Notes: generated by a model from the sequence alone, not told the origin. Counted from the first letter of the stretch, positions 44,482 to 57,660 are shown. The stretch: DNA of 64,000 nt from Muscardinus avellanarius (GCA_963383645.1 OY726558.1:185311634-185375633), one strand, 5' to 3'. Numbers and translations are program-made.

Positions 44482-47400
44482 TTCCTTCACTTTAAGAAAT
44501 ATTTTTTTGTCCTACCCTTTTGCAGGAACCCTATTTATTCACTCATTCACTTTATTTGTATTTTTTACAAATTTCAACAACTTGCCCTTTGATCTATTTG
44601 CCTTTTTCCCTCTATTTCCTCTTCCCAGTTTCCTTCTTTCTCTTCTCTTTTTCTATTTTTTCCTTCTTCTTCTCTCAATGTATTTTTGGAATTTCTTGTT
44701 AGATATTTTGACTGGGAACTAGAGTAGAATTATTATCATATTGGAACAGTTGGGAAGAAATATTCTGATGTATTGTGCATTGACTTAAGAAGAATAATTC
44801 TTTGCTTCAAAAGCTAGAAGGACTGAAAGGCTAAATATGACAGCACAACTTTTAATTGGGGCCAAGTAGAATATGCAGCAATCTACGAGAGTTGCCTGTT
44901 TAGTTAGCAAGGCGCTTTAAAAAGTTGAGTTAATGAGAATTCAGAGAAGCCTGGAGCGAGGGAAGGGGCCCTGAAGGACATTATGTATTTTCTTCTGCGT
45001 GAGAAAATACTGACCCAGAGATTTCAAATCTAAACTGTGTGGAGCCAGAATTGAGAAGTTTAAGTTGGCGCATTTACCCATGGATAATAAATTTAAATCA
45101 AAGAGAGAGAAGTAAAAATATACAAAGAGGGAATTAGAACATGAAAAGTAGCTTGTAAGGAAAGATCAAGTCATAAGCTATGTGATCAGTGTGCAAATAT
45201 GTCCTTTTGGCTCTCAATTCATGGCGTGGAAAGGGAATGCAGGGAGGAGGGAGTGTGCATGGGTGTGTGTGTGTGTGTGTGTGTACGTGTGCGTGTCCGT
45301 TCTTATGCAGTTATGAAAGAACAGCTACACTTCCTAATACATGTAATACTGTGAAGAAGTGTCTATATTCATACACAAACAGCAAGTGTCATCTAATTAG
45401 ATTCATAGTCCTAAATTATTTCCATTCTCTTCCCACACACAAATGTCATTAAATTTGTGCAAGAACTTATTTTTGTCGATTTTTGGAAGTAATATTTTTT
45501 GTTGTTGTGGATTTTTCTTTCTTCCTCAGAATTCTGTATGTCTACTATAAGTGAAATCTATTTCTAGAAGGTCATTTGCTTTCTGTAGGAATTGTGGTGA
45601 ATAAAATTATTTCAGGAAGAATGGGGGAAATACTTAGTTCTATAGTGGCTGTATGCAATGTAAATTCAATTGAAATAACATTTTCTTCATGGTCACTAAC
45701 AAGTGGAAAACACATTTTTCATGGCTATCATAGTCTTGTTTTCATCTTAAAGAACCTTCCCCAGTGATGTCTTTTATTTTTGCTTACCTGCTTTTCTCTA
45801 TCATAACAGAAGCTGTACAAACCTATTATTATACCAGTAGCAGGTGGACATGAGAAATGTACTTCTGACAAGGAAAAATTATAAAAGAAAGCATTAGCAC
45901 AAACTTTCTCGAAGCAGTTCTCAGCATCGATCTTCTTAAAAATCAAAGGAGAGACAAAAAGAAATGCCATATTCTAATGGGTGAAGGTGCCAGTGCTCTT
46001 AACACTATGGTAACCCTAGGGAAAAAAATGTGGCACATGGTTAAGAAAGCCATTCATGATGAGATAGGCTGCTTCTCTGAACTATGAAACCATTTCAGTC
46101 TCTATTTTGTACTGAGTGTTTAGCCTACTGCTGGAGTGGGGCATTATGTTATAAAGGCTTACTGTTACTGTATCTTGTAGGATCCTGGAAAATGCTAATC
46201 TTTCTTAGAAAAAGCAAATTGTTTCCAGTCAAGGCAGGAGGACTTCAAAGCAGAGTAAGTGAAGACAGGAACTTAAGGGTGTTCTACAACAGCCCTGCCT
46301 CTGGCTGCCAAGCCAGCTTCTTCCTCCATGAGGCCTCTTTAAGGAAGCATCTGACATCAGACTGACATCAAAATGTACCAAACCCTCCTGGGCTGCCTAC
46401 ATGATTCTTGCTGCTTCTGTCTAACTTATTTTTAATGAGAAAATGATTGATTGGGAGTTTTCCTTTTGAAGCATAGAATTAATATAGTCCTTGGTGGTGA
46501 TACATTTTTTACTTAGATTCTGGGCGTGTGGGTTTGACCTGACATCGTCCTCGTAGTCGGGGCACTTACAAGTGTATTTCTAGTTTAATTCTATCTTAGG
46601 AAACCGAGGGTCCAATGCATATCTCAAATCTTTGATATGAGATGCTTAATACCTAAACCAAAGTCTTTTTTTTTTCCAGCTCAGGGTATCAGCAAGATAC
46701 TTTAGGCATCAAGGGGTTACTCAGTGAGTACCATGTCATTTGCTTGGAAGGTAAATACAATGCAGGACAACATGCTCATATTCATCCAGATTTGAACAAT
46801 TACGACATTAGGAATAATGGTGCTCATTTTTTATTGAACCTTTAAGTTACAAATTTATGCAAAGATCAAACAAAATAGCATGCACTTGCAATGATTAGAG
46901 AAACAAATGCAAATGTTATAAATTACAGACAAAAAGGAAATATTTTAAGAAATCCACAAATAATAAGCAATGATCAAGGACCTTGAGAACCTGACTTACA
47001 AGGAGAGCTAATAAAATATCCACACATTGCGGACAATTCTGCATAAAATTCAATATTTAAATAAATACAAAAAACAAAGAGAAAAGCTGATTATTATGTT
47101 GGACACCAGGTATAATGGTCAAAATGCATCTAGGAAACATGAATGAGTTAAATCCAAAGACTGGATTGAATTTTTTGTCTTATTTTAGTGGCCAATGAGG
47201 AAGTTGTAAAGATAACTAAATTTTTGACAATTGAGTAATGGGAAATGCTACAGCCCTCAATGGCTTGGAGTTCGGGGGAGGAGTGGACTGAAGATTTATC
47301 CCCAGGTCTGTGATTTTATGGAACAGATGAAAAGAAAATCTCCATTTTTTAGCAGCCAACAGCTTAATGTCAGACAGATGTTATAGCCATGATTATAGGA

Positions 47401-48364
47401 TTTTTATTTAATTTAGAACAAAAGTATTTGGGTCTTATCTTGGCATGAGAGCTGGGTTTGTAATAGTGACAGAGCACAATTCAAACATTACTCTAAACTA
47501 CCCATGAATGGTCAACCAAACAGTATGCTTAATTAGCCAATAGTTTAGGGAATTTTTACTTTTGGCTTACTTTTAAAAAAAGAAGTTTTCTCTTGCTCCT
47601 TTGAGCATGAGCCCAACAATTTCCATATTTTTTTTATATTACAGATTCTCCCTGGTGCCCCTTTTAATCAAGTTAAAACTCAGTTTATTTTTCTTCTTTG
47701 ATGGACATATATACAGAAGTATCTATATTCTTTCAGTATCCTAGTAAGAATCTTTTGCACACAATTGAAACATCTATGGGAAATAATCCCCCCAAAACTT
47801 AAGAATAGGATTTGTTCTGCATGATTTCTTTTTGAATCACAATACAAAATTTAAGCTAAATAAGGATAACATTGTAATTCACTACAGCAGAACATTAAAT
47901 GATTAGAGAAATACTAATGTTAATTTTCACTATTTAGCTTTTCTTTTTTTACTATATTTTTATGTTAACATTATTAGTCCTTATGACTGTGTTATTTTGA
48001 AAAAGTAAATAAAACATAGTTTGGCATAGAATCACATGTTCTCAGAATCCTATTGTTTTTACTCATTGACTTCTAATATGAATGAAATAGATTTATCCAT
48101 CTAGAGCAAATATCTTACTTTCTTTGGCATTCGAAATTTTCTTTTTCTATATCTGTTTTTCTGTTGTTCTCTAGATCATCTTTTCCATTAAAATATGAAC
48201 ATAAAGATTGTTCATCTAAAGCCTTGGTCCAAGTAAATGCTACCAGAGTACAGTCTGGCCAATGCTCTTCTGGAAACCATTCATAGTCCATGAGAACATG
48301 AAAAAAGAGTTTGAGAGGAAATGTTTAGAAACTTCTATAGCAGTCTGATAGAGTACTTTTGTCC
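44482..48364. other. Single-copy sequence, no gene seen
   Basis: One of the longest repeat-poor stretches. It has a TG run at 45258-45285, pyrimidine-rich sequence at 44600-44680 and a T-run near 46664. Open stretches at 44309-44722, 45728-45970 and 46084-46365 have no recognisable motif. About 46800-47110 has no repeat I recognise. Confidence 0.5.
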
Positions 48365-48700
48365 GCTGAGCTTATGAGGTGGGAACTGGGTAAGAGCTAA
48401 TTGGGTGATGCGTGCAGGTATGTCTCCATCATCTTGCATCCCATTAAGATATATGAATAGCCGGGCGCGGTGGCGCACGCTTGTAATCCCCGGGCTTGGG
48501 AGGCGGAGACAGGAGGATCGCGCAGGTTCAAAGCCAGCCGCGCGCGCTGGCTTAGGAGACCCTGTTTCCAAAAAATGTAAAAATAGGTCTGGGAGTGTAG
48601 CCCGGAGGTAGAAGGGCTTCCAGGAACCCCAGTACCACCAAAAAGAAAAAAAAAAAAAAAGATATATGAATATAATGCACCAATAAGAAATTAAAAAATA
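48365..48700 (+). mobile_element. L1 3' tail, split by a SINE
   Basis: 'gggaactgggtaagagctaa' and 'ttgggtgatgcgtgcaggta' up to 48459, resuming at 48673 with 'taatgcaccaataagaaatt', match the last ~120 bp of the L1 at 4374-4470. The SINE at 48460-48658 interrupts it. Confidence 0.85.
48460..48658 (+). mobile_element. B1-dID SINE, near-consensus, CpG-rich
   Basis: The full B1 head 'gccgggcgcggtggcgcacg' and the ID half of the 'aggtctggg' subfamily are intact, with about 14 CpG sites kept and a poly(A) tail. Identical 14-bp flanks 'aagatatatgaata' (48446-48459 and 48659-48672) come from the L1 tail it entered. It is probably the youngest insertion here. Open frames over it are translated SINE. 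Confidence 0.95.
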
Positions 48701-48712
48701 TAAAATAACCTT

Positions 48713-48735
48713 GTGTGTGTATGTGTGTGTGTGTG
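48713..48735 (+). repeat. (TG)n short repeat
   Basis: TG units with one 'ta' interruption just after the L1 tail. Confidence 0.85.
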
Positions 48736-49164
48736 ATTACCATTGTAACTTTATTCTATTTTTACACATAGAGTGTGAGTACGAGTTTGGGAAAGATTGG
48801 GAAAAAAATGGTATTTCAGCAGAGAAAACTTGAGAAGCACTGGGTGAGACTGAAGGCAGCTAGAATGAGAGGAAAGGGAAGCTCTGATCATTTTGGAAGA
48901 TGTAGAAGAGAGAGAATTGATTAATAAGTGATGGAGATAGTGGAGGTTGAGGAGGAGAGACAAGAGCTGGCACACAATGTCTCCCAAGTCTTTGGCTAAA
49001 TTGCTTTTACCAATACTTGTGGCCTGCTGAATACTCACTCCTCTGAATGCCCTGCATACACTAATTATCACCAAGAATGAATTATCTTTATTCTCAAATA
49101 ATATTTTTCTGGCTATAATTTCCCTATAATTATATAATATAATAAAGTATTGTGTAAACTAGTG

Positions 49165-49167
<3 letters not shown>

Positions 49168-49210
<43 letters not shown>
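49168..49210 (+). repeat. (TA)n microsatellite
   Basis: About 21 uninterrupted TA units. Confidence 0.95.
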
Positions 49211-49211
<1 letters not shown>

Positions 49212-49420
49212 CCTAAGGAAAAGTAGGTCATGTTTCCCTGATAAGTAAGTAGAATGTTTTAGAAAGACTCAATAAAGTCTAATTGCCCCCCAAAAGCAGA
49301 ATTTTGTGCTATTACCAATGTAAAAATTTGACAGTAGATAGTACAAGGATTTTACACATGAATTCCTTCTCATTTGTCTTTAAGTTCCTCTTGCTCCTTA
49401 AAGAACTGAAGTTGGAGCGG

Positions 49421-49610
49421 GGCTGGGTGGTGCACAATTATATTCCTAGTACACGAGAGGCTGAGACTGGAGGATCCGGATTCATGGTCAGCCTCAGCTA
49501 CTGAGTGAGGCCCTCCGCAACTTATTGAGACCCTGTTTTAAAATAAATAATAAAATCAGGGCTGGGGGATGTATCTCAGAGGTAGAATATACTGGATTCA
49601 ACCCCCAGTA
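49421..49610 (+). mobile_element. B1-dID SINE
   Basis: 'ggctgggtggtgcacaatta', 'ctcagctactgagtgaggcc', and an ID half ending 'gattcaacccccagtaag'. It runs into a CA-rich tail at 49610-49672. Confidence 0.8.
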
Positions 49611-49672
49611 AGACACAAGCACGAGCACCTGCACACACATGCACAAACACACACACATACACACACACACTC
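49610..49672 (+). repeat. CA-rich tail repeat
   Basis: CA units mixed with GCAC and TACA, derived from the tail of the SINE upstream. Confidence 0.8.
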
Positions 49673-52030
49673 CCTTAAGAAATACCTTGTTTTTTTATTG
49701 CCAGATTTCCCCAACTTTTAACTAGTTTACATCCAATTATATCAGATGAAAGGCTTCGTCTATAATTCCTCTACAATGTTGACACTATCATTCATCAACA
49801 TATTTCATAATTGGTGATTATTTGCATGCAGTAGCCTTAAGAAAATATAGATTTCTAAATTCCACAAAACAGAATCAAGTAGAACTCTTGACAAATTCCA
49901 CCTTGGTTTGGTTAATCATCGCTATCAGAAAATAGTTTGTTCAGATAAGACAATAACTTTAATTAAACGTTTGAAATCTTATAGTCCTCTGCGGCAAGTG
50001 CTAGGTAAGAGGTAGGCTTATGGAGAAACAGAATGACTCCAGGACCCCATTTTGTGAGCAGAAGGAAACCCATTCATCCCTTCATCTGTTCAATTGACCA
50101 TTGAGAATATCTTTGCCAGTCACTGCAATTAAGTTGTTAATATTTAAAGGGGAAAATTTCAGTTCTTGCTGTTTTGTACCTTATAGTTTAGTTTTAGAGG
50201 CAAAGTCTGCCTCTGGTTTGAGTACAGTTTGAAGATATAATATAAACAGTATTTCTAAAGAGTCACAAGAGGGAAAGGGAATGGACTTCTCTTGGGTGGT
50301 TTTACTGGATCTTCTCCAGGGAAGTGGCTGAAGTAGGTATGCAGAGAAGTGAAAATATGATCAGGAGTTATAACAATAACTCTTTTTCTTTACCTCCTCC
50401 TGACATCATTTTCTTGGTAATAGGTTTACAAATAATTCCCAGTTTTATTCTATATGCTTACCTACATTTTTGAACTTTAAAAATATCTATTGTTTCCATA
50501 GTTATAATTAGCTGATACTATTTCTTTAGAAATATGTGTATACTTCCTATTAAAATTTTCTATGGGCTCAGGAATGATGAAAAATATAACTCTTCAAAAA
50601 AAAAATGTGTGCGTGTTTGGGTTTGGGTTTAGTAGAAGGTCCCATCTGGGGAGAGAGTGTTTCAAGTAGAAACCGCTGCTTCCTATATAACCATCTAAGA
50701 ATGACTAGGCTTCCTTCTCCTAAGAATTGAAGTAGCCTAACCTGTTTGAGTATCCACCTGTTCTTGAGCCAGGGGAGAACTGTTGTGCTGAACAAACATT
50801 TGCCTGAGGTTGACATGCCTACGTGAAAGAAGGAAGGAAATCCATTATCCTACCATAGATGCCTTTCTTTTACTTCTTGTATTTTTTGGTTTGGAATCCT
50901 TGAATAAACACTAATACTGTAATACATTTGCACGTGATGTTTCATTAAGTGGTATTCTTTTTTATTCTTGCTGACCTGATGTAAAGAGATCTATCTTACT
51001 GTTGAATCCTTCCAATGTTGTTTTACAACTCTGGACAAAGTTCTAACAAGACAATTAGAAGTTTGTAGTTCTTAACTAAATCACTTAAGGGAAATAAATA
51101 TATAGCATACAAAGGAAGAAGCAGACTTTCTGGAAGCAATATGTGGTAATGGCTAAAGTCCAAGTTCCCGTTTTGGTGTTTGCTAGCATATCTTAATATT
51201 AGAAATATTACTAATAAAGCATGTTTCAGAATGAACATCTAGCGGTTTTATCACTCAGCAGAAAACATTACAGTTATTGTGAATGTGTGGGTGAAATTAC
51301 CTTAAGCTTATTTTATGAACAAGTTTTTTTATTTACAAAATTTATTTCAATCAGATAGCATAATTTTAGGCACTTTTTATGTGCGGACGTAAAATATCCT
51401 ATTTTAAGCACAGTACTTAACAGGTATAATCTTGTCATTTTTTTTGTCTTGTTTTAGTTTTCTTCCAAAATTTCAATATATCAGAATATATTATTTTTTT
51501 TTATCCCTGGGCTGTTTTAGAAGCTGTTTCTGGTGATTATCTCCTAGATGAGAATTACATTTGCTTTTCTTCAGCCCCTCAGGAAAGACAGCAAATACTC
51601 CAAATGTCTCAAATGACATTGTATTCAGTTTATTAAATTTTCTTGTGTTGCCCTTTAGGGAATTCTAGCAGCAATTGCTTTGTACTTTTTTTTTTTTATC
51701 AGTACTTGAAGTTTTGCTGTTATCCTCTGATACTCACTTATTGAAGATTTTGTCGTTAAGTAATGTTATTCTTTTCATGAGTGTCAAATTCACTATGTGC
51801 ATATGAATTTCTATTCTCAAATTCTATTTGTCAAAAGCCTTTTCTGGCAGACATTGAGTGGGCATGCAGTTTTGCTGAGGTCTTTATAATAATGAGAAAT
51901 ATTTGGTAGGCGTTCAAGCCATCTTCACTGTGCGGCAGGCCACAGAACTGGACACTTCTGTAAAAGATGCTGCTGCCTTCACGGGGTCCAGTCCAATTTG
52001 GAAAATCAACTGATAAACCAGAGATAGCAA
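49673..52030. other. Single-copy sequence, no gene seen
   Basis: No gene. Several short minus-strand frames (50568-50816, 51023-51238) have no motif. T-runs near 51490 and 51688. Confidence 0.5.
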
Positions 52031-52034
52031 CCTA

Positions 52035-52165
52035 CCGCTGCCAGGCATTGTGCTGAGCTCATTACTGACATCTGTACTTGCTAATATCCAGCAGCACAGT
52101 TCTTCAAGAAGAATTAACTTGCCCAAGCCACACAGTCGGGGTAAAAAGGGACAGTGTTAAGTTGG
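52035..52165 (-). mobile_element. MIR SINE remnant
   Basis: 'gctgccaggcattgtgctga', 'gaattaacttgcccaagcca' and 'cacagtcggggtaaaaag' follow the reverse complement of MIR in order. Confidence 0.6.
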
Positions 52166-54665
52166 CTACTTTTTGAGTCCAGCGTATAGCATATATAATG
52201 TATGGGGAGATATCATATTCATATTAGAGACCCAAGATAGATACACAGGTAAAGTGGGGAATCATAGTGCTATTTTAACATTTTTGTGTATTAGTTTACT
52301 AAAGTAAGTGTGCCATACAACAATAACAAGAAAAGGTTATATGAGGTTGATATAGTCAGTCCAGGCTGCCTTTCCTCCAACCTTAAGTTGTTGGATAGAA
52401 GAAATTTAATTACTCTTTAAAATACTGCTCACATCCTCACTTCTTCACCTTCCTAGAACTTCATAACCTCCTGTGTGTTTGATCTGTCTTCTATCTAACT
52501 TACAGGCATTTCTTCCACATAGAGATTGAGACCATCTGCTTAACACCCTCTTAGTAATAACCTTTCATATTTTCTTGCTTTTAAAGTAGAATTAGGCACC
52601 ATTATTCTTAGAAAATGACATTTTTATATTGAAGTTCTTTTAGCTTCATGACAATTGAATATACTCTTCTTCTATGGCTATGAGACATTTTTCTCTCCAG
52701 AGGTTTTCATAATTCTGAAAACATTCCTTCTTTCTACTGAAATTCTGTTGTCAATTACTCTGTTTGTACAGCTGAACATAATTTGTCCCAAAAGGAAAAC
52801 TGGAAATTCAGAAACAAATTTAGGTTCTTAGGTATTTTGTGTTTATTGAAACAAGCACACAGTATATTTCCAAACCATGATTTGGGGTCCACAGGATAGT
52901 TAAGTGTTGGAAACAGTGTCACTGAAGGGTCTTGTCTATTTTGGGTATGGCTTTTTTTTCTTTTTTTTTTTTTTTTTAGAGAGAGAAGATTCTTGGTTGG
53001 TTAGGAACCAGATTTTCTTTTCTTTGGGATGTGCTGGCATATTTTTGAAACTATTAACAGAAAATATTAAAAAAGAAGAGTTCAGGACTGTGAACACACA
53101 TAATTGAAAGCACACTCAGAAAGGCTTTATAAATAAGGTTCACCAATTATGCAGGGTTTACATAGCTGGCTTCCTTTTGCTTGTAAATTACCATTGAATA
53201 GAAATGTTTTCAATTTCTTTTTGAATGGAAGGACATATACTCATGAATAGGATATTCTAGGAAACTAAAATAGTGGGATTTTTTTGTTGAAGGGCTTCTT
53301 TTCTTGAATTCATATTTGGGATTGCATGACCATATTTGGAGTAATTAGACTCAGTCTCTTAAAAGAAGTTACCTTAATACATTTCAACTAAATTTATCTG
53401 TATTGTTTTAGCAAACTCCATAGAAGGTTACTTTCAGAGACTAATGTATTTCTAAATTTAAGATAACACTAGGGAGAAATTAAAATGATATTAGAATAAC
53501 ATGGTCTAGAACACAAAATATTGTTTAAATTCATTTATGTAATTTACATATTTAATCTGCCAACCTTTAAGTATCTAAGCTATCTAGGATATCACATCTT
53601 TTCTAGTGATTGTGGTAAATTTAGCCATTGGATATAGACAGAAACTAACCACTATGTGCAGAAGGGGAAAGCACAGAGAGATGTTCCAGGAGAAAAAGCC
53701 AGCTCCTTTATCTACTAGAAATTTTCAGATCACCACAGGCTCCTACAAATATTCATTACAGATTATTTTATCATTTTTCTTAAACACTGATTTTCTTTTG
53801 GGCTTCTTGCTTGGTGTAAATTAATCCCATATTTGGCCAGCCTAATTATAAGCAGTCCTTAATTTTGAAATTGAAAATAGCCTATTTTCCTTAAATGCAT
53901 AAACACACTTATTGTAGATAACTCAAGTATTCTCAAATACAGAGAAATTACAAGTTGTCATTAAATATGTTAAGATAAAGAACATACACACATTAATATC
54001 AAAGAAACATTACTTAATATGAGACTACAGTCATTTGTTCCCATAATTTGTCACTTTGATTTTTTTTAACCTATAATCATTGAAATTACGTGCAAATGAT
54101 CGTGTGTTTGAATCCATTACAGTGGCTTGTAGTTACATCATGAAGGCAACTGCAAGCAATAAGTCAAAGGTAGGGAGGAAAACTTTTTATTTTCAGGTAA
54201 CAGACTATCTATCTGAAGGCAGATTTTGCACCAAAACCTTCCATTACTTCCAGGCCTTGTGTAGCAGAGAGCAGACTTTGAGTTTCTATATGTGACTTCT
54301 TCACAAATACTTAAAGCTTTGGTATACCTAGATGTGCCAGAAAATATCTAGAATAATGTCAAAGTACAATAAAATCAAATATATATGTGTAGATGTCCAG
54401 CCCACCTTGGAGCAATTCCACTTGGCCATACTACTATTGTTTTAATGTGACTTTGGTGCCTTTATTATATCAATATTTTATTTTGGCATTAGGTACCACA
54501 CTTATTAAGTGATAGTAATTTGATCTAATAATGGTTTTGCACATCAGGATTTTCTGCATAAACACCATTGAGCAATATAGGGCAATATGTTCTTGGAGGC
54601 AGGATAAAATTCACCAATAATTTTTCTTCATTTTGGTCCTATATGGAGAGTAGTTTGTTTTTATT
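52166..54665. other. Single-copy sequence, no gene seen
   Basis: T-rich run at 52950-52978. Short plus-strand frames (52904-53107, 53606-53824, 54080-54295) show no known motif. Confidence 0.5.
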
Positions 54666-54680
54666 CTCCATGTGTTTCTA

Positions 54681-54900
54681 TTTTATTTTTTATTTTTATT
54701 TATTTTATTTATTTATTTTTTGTGGTACTGGTGTTCCTGGAAGTCCTTCTACCTCCGGGCTATACTCCCAGACCTATTTTATATTTTTATATTTGGAAAC
54801 AGGGTCTCTTAAGCCAGAAAGGCTGGCTCCAAACCAGCGGGATCCTCCTGTCTCCGCCTCCCAAGCGTGGGGATTACAAGCTTGTGCCACCACGCCCGGC
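54681..54900 (-). mobile_element. B1-dID SINE, 'aggtctggg' subfamily
   Basis: A TTTA-rich tail complement, then 'ggtactggtgttcctggaag', 'tccgggctatactcccagac', and a B1 half ending 'gccaccacgcccggc'. Flanks 'tccatgtgtttcta' (54667-54680) and 'tccatgtgcttcta' (54902-54915) differ at one base. Two plus-strand frames here are translated SINE. Confidence 0.9.
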
Positions 54901-54925
54901 TTCCATGTGCTTCTAATGATTTTTA

Positions 54926-54951
54926 TTTTATTTTATTTTATTTTAGTTGGC
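54926..54951 (+). repeat. (TTTTA)n short repeat
   Basis: Five TTTTA units just after the SINE target site. Confidence 0.85.
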
Positions 54952-55424
54952 TTTTTTCTTCACATGATGACTACCCAATTTATATTTTCTAAGAAACAAG
55001 TATAAATTGCATTTATACTTCCTAAAGTTAGTACAACACTGCTTATGATATATTTTACAGATGATGATAGGACATTTAAAATAATTGCTTAGGTATCAAG
55101 CCACAAATCTATTTTTAAATTCTCTATATCTCAAAAGCATACAAAATGCATCCTTTGATCATAATAGAGTTAAATTGCATATCCACTCTAAAAGAATAAC
55201 TAGAAAATATCTCATCTACTTGTACACCATCCATTTTTTAAAAATTGCTTATCCGTTTAGAACGTGCCTCTAGAATACTTTTTGATTAAAGAACAATTCA
55301 AAAACTGTAACATTTTGACAATGGAGATATAAGAACATAGTTTATCTGAAATCAAAGATTTAGTACTAAGATAGAAAAAACAGCAGTAAATACTGTTCAT
55401 AGCAAATAATAAAAATTAGAAGTA

Positions 55425-55670
55425 AGTGAGCTAAGAATTCAACTCTAGAAGCTAGGAGGGGGCACAAAGTAAATATAAACTAGAAAAAATAAAGATAAAA
55501 GTAGAACTAAATGAAAACAACGAGTAGCCTGGATAATAGAGTAAGGTCTGGCTCTTTTTAGAATGCCAGTAAAAAAAAACCTCAAATTACTGTCAAGACT
55601 AATCAAGAATAAAGACAGGAGGCATAAATAACAATTTCAGCAACAAAAAGAGATTAACGAGCACAAATAC
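55425..55670 (+). mobile_element. Old L1 ORF2 fragment
   Basis: 'gtgagctaagaattcaactc', 'aaaataaagataaaagtaga', 'ggtctggctctttttagaat' and 'agactaatcaagaataaaga' match the L1 ORF2 region just before the reverse-transcriptase core, in sense order. It is frame-broken and isolated. Confidence 0.7.
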
Positions 55671-55997
55671 ATTTAAGTAGAAGCTATATCAATGTGCTTT
55701 TGTTCCCTTCTGTAATATAGGATTTTAGTACAAAAACAAGAGTCTGTGCCTGTGTTTCATGAAGAATTCCTAACGTGTTTTTCGTTCCATCCAGTTATAC
55801 CTTACAGTTTCCTGTGATTACTAGCAAGTGAGAGGTATTCTGAAATTAATTTCAGAATAACTCTGTTTTTTATTTCATTGTACTAATTGTTGATTTCTGA
55901 ATAAAATGAGCTGTTAAATACTACTTAGAATAAGCATCACAAAAGCACAGATGTTTGTGCGATTTTTTTTTTTTTTTTTAGATCAGCCATACTTACT

Positions 55998-56168
55998 CCA
56001 TGGCTTTGCTTCTGAAGGTCGCTGTTCGGGACAGGAGCCCTGCCAGCACCTGGGAGAATATTACAGATGCAGATTCTCAAGTCCCACAAAGTCCCACCCA
56101 ACCACACTTGCACTCAGGAAAATTTTCTGGTGGGATCTACATGCTCATTAGAGCTTGAGAAGCACTCT
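55998..56168 (+). mobile_element. MER5A (hAT-Charlie) element
   Basis: 'agcacctgggagaatattac', 'gatgcagattctcaagtccc' and the terminus 'gagcttgagaagcactct' span nearly the full element. It is diverged. Confidence 0.8.
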
Positions 56169-56199
56169 TCTTCATATTACATATATGCATATAAATGTA

Positions 56200-56224
56200 C
56201 ACACACACACACACACACACACAC
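56200..56224 (+). repeat. (CA)n short repeat
   Basis: About 12 CA units 30 bp after the MER5A end. Confidence 0.9.
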
Positions 56225-56225
56225 G

Positions 56226-57358
56226 TATGTACTTTAAAGTGTAAGAAGAATAAGGGAAGAGAGAGAAAAACCAACCCTTCTTTTCCAAGGTAGAGAGATG
56301 GAGACTAGGACTCTAGTTCACCTATAAATAAAAAGGGCTAAGCTTACTTTGCTAGCTGAAACCATACTTTCTTGGCTTTTCCAAATAGATACCACTTTTA
56401 TTCTAGTTTTTTTTTCTGATTTAAATTTAAATAATTAAAAAAATAAACAAACATGAAAGTGTAGAAGTAAAGTATGTCTGAAACCCCTTGAATGTAATTA
56501 CCATAGTATGGAAATGGCTTCCCCATGGGTAACATTTACCACTAAGATTTTTAAAAGAAGAGGAGGGGGAAAAGTCATGTGGTGTGAATATCTGTGGTTA
56601 AAAAATCGCATCATCTGTTAAACATATGCTGAATAATTTTAGGTATTACTTTTATAATGACACCGCTTTAGTGTAGTTTATGGGAAACTGCTATTATTAT
56701 TAAAAGCCATAACTTTATTACTTTATTTACTTTTACAATAGCTGATTAAAGTAAAATGAGAAGAAGTGAGCTGTTAGAACTTCTAGTTTGTTTTGAGCTG
56801 TTTCTTCTCTATCCATAAAGGGGGCAAAATACAAACAAAAATTTGCTGATGAGATTAAGGAAATAAAGTAAGTCTCTAGCACTAATTAAAATTAAAAAGG
56901 GAGAACAGATGGTCTTAACACAGCTGGAAGTGAAGTATGGAATTTCAGATGGAATTTGCCCATGTGTTTAGGAAGAGCCCTGTTGCAAGAAGACACACCT
57001 GTTTACTTTTCTAAGAACAAAAATATATCAACTGTGGGTTTTTATATTTTGCTATTTTTGCAGCTAAGTCATTTCTTAGTTTGTACAGTGTTTCTTGTGT
57101 TTAAAATCTTACTAATATTTTTATTTAAGATAATAAATGTATGTATTTGCCATGAAAGATTCTAAATGATGTTTTAAAATTCTTTGATATTTAAGATAGT
57201 TCACCAAGCCTTACTCATTAATCACCTTGCCTTAGAATTTGAAACATACACAGCATATAAAAAATGACTGTAAATTAGGTTCTCCTAAATGTGAATTTTT
57301 CTTTTGTTTTTAGAAATAACAATTATTGTATTATTTCCAGAATAGATGTAACAACTAC
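56226..57358. other. Single-copy sequence, nothing recognised
   Basis: AT-rich, no gene or repeat recognised. The 69-codon frame at 56956-57165 is Leu/Phe-rich without motif. Confidence 0.5.
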
Positions 57359-57455
57359 TCGGCTGGGAATGTGGTTCTCTGGTTCTGAGAACAAGTACTA
57401 GGCCCTAGGCACAACCCTCCAGTTTGAAAAGCAAATAAATAAATATAAAAAATAA
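57359..57455 (+). mobile_element. ID SINE, diverged
   Basis: 'ggctgggaatgtggttctct' (A-box region), 'aagtactaggccctaggcac' and 'aaccctccag', then an AAAT-rich tail. Confidence 0.55.
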
Positions 57456-57504
57456 CAAATATTCAAACCAGAATTCATAGATAAATTAATAAAATCATTG
57501 TAGG

Positions 57505-57660
57505 CCCATATTGCAGGTATAACCATGTTAACATTTTGCTGATTTATTCCCTATATATATTTCCTGTATCACATACTTAAAATTAGGCTCTCTATACAAT
57601 ATTATGTTCCACTTACCACTACTTATTGCAAACTAAATATTTTTGAAGCACTTTATTACC
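57505..57660 (-). mobile_element. Old L1 (L1ME-type) fragment
   Basis: 'ataaccatgttaacattttg', 'ttattccctatatatatttc' and 'ttccacttaccactacttat' follow the complement of L1ME 3' sequence. Very diverged. Confidence 0.45.

Noticed and set aside
44257..44722. Open frames with Cys-Val or Thr-His runs, up to 137 codons
   Set aside because: They are produced by the (TG)n array and the adjoining ID element. The same artefact appears at 18437-18561, 26861-27121 and 62538-62726.
50608..50632. TTTGGG-like units resembling telomeric repeat
   Set aside because: Only two to three imperfect units, not TTAGGG, and too short to mean an interstitial telomere.
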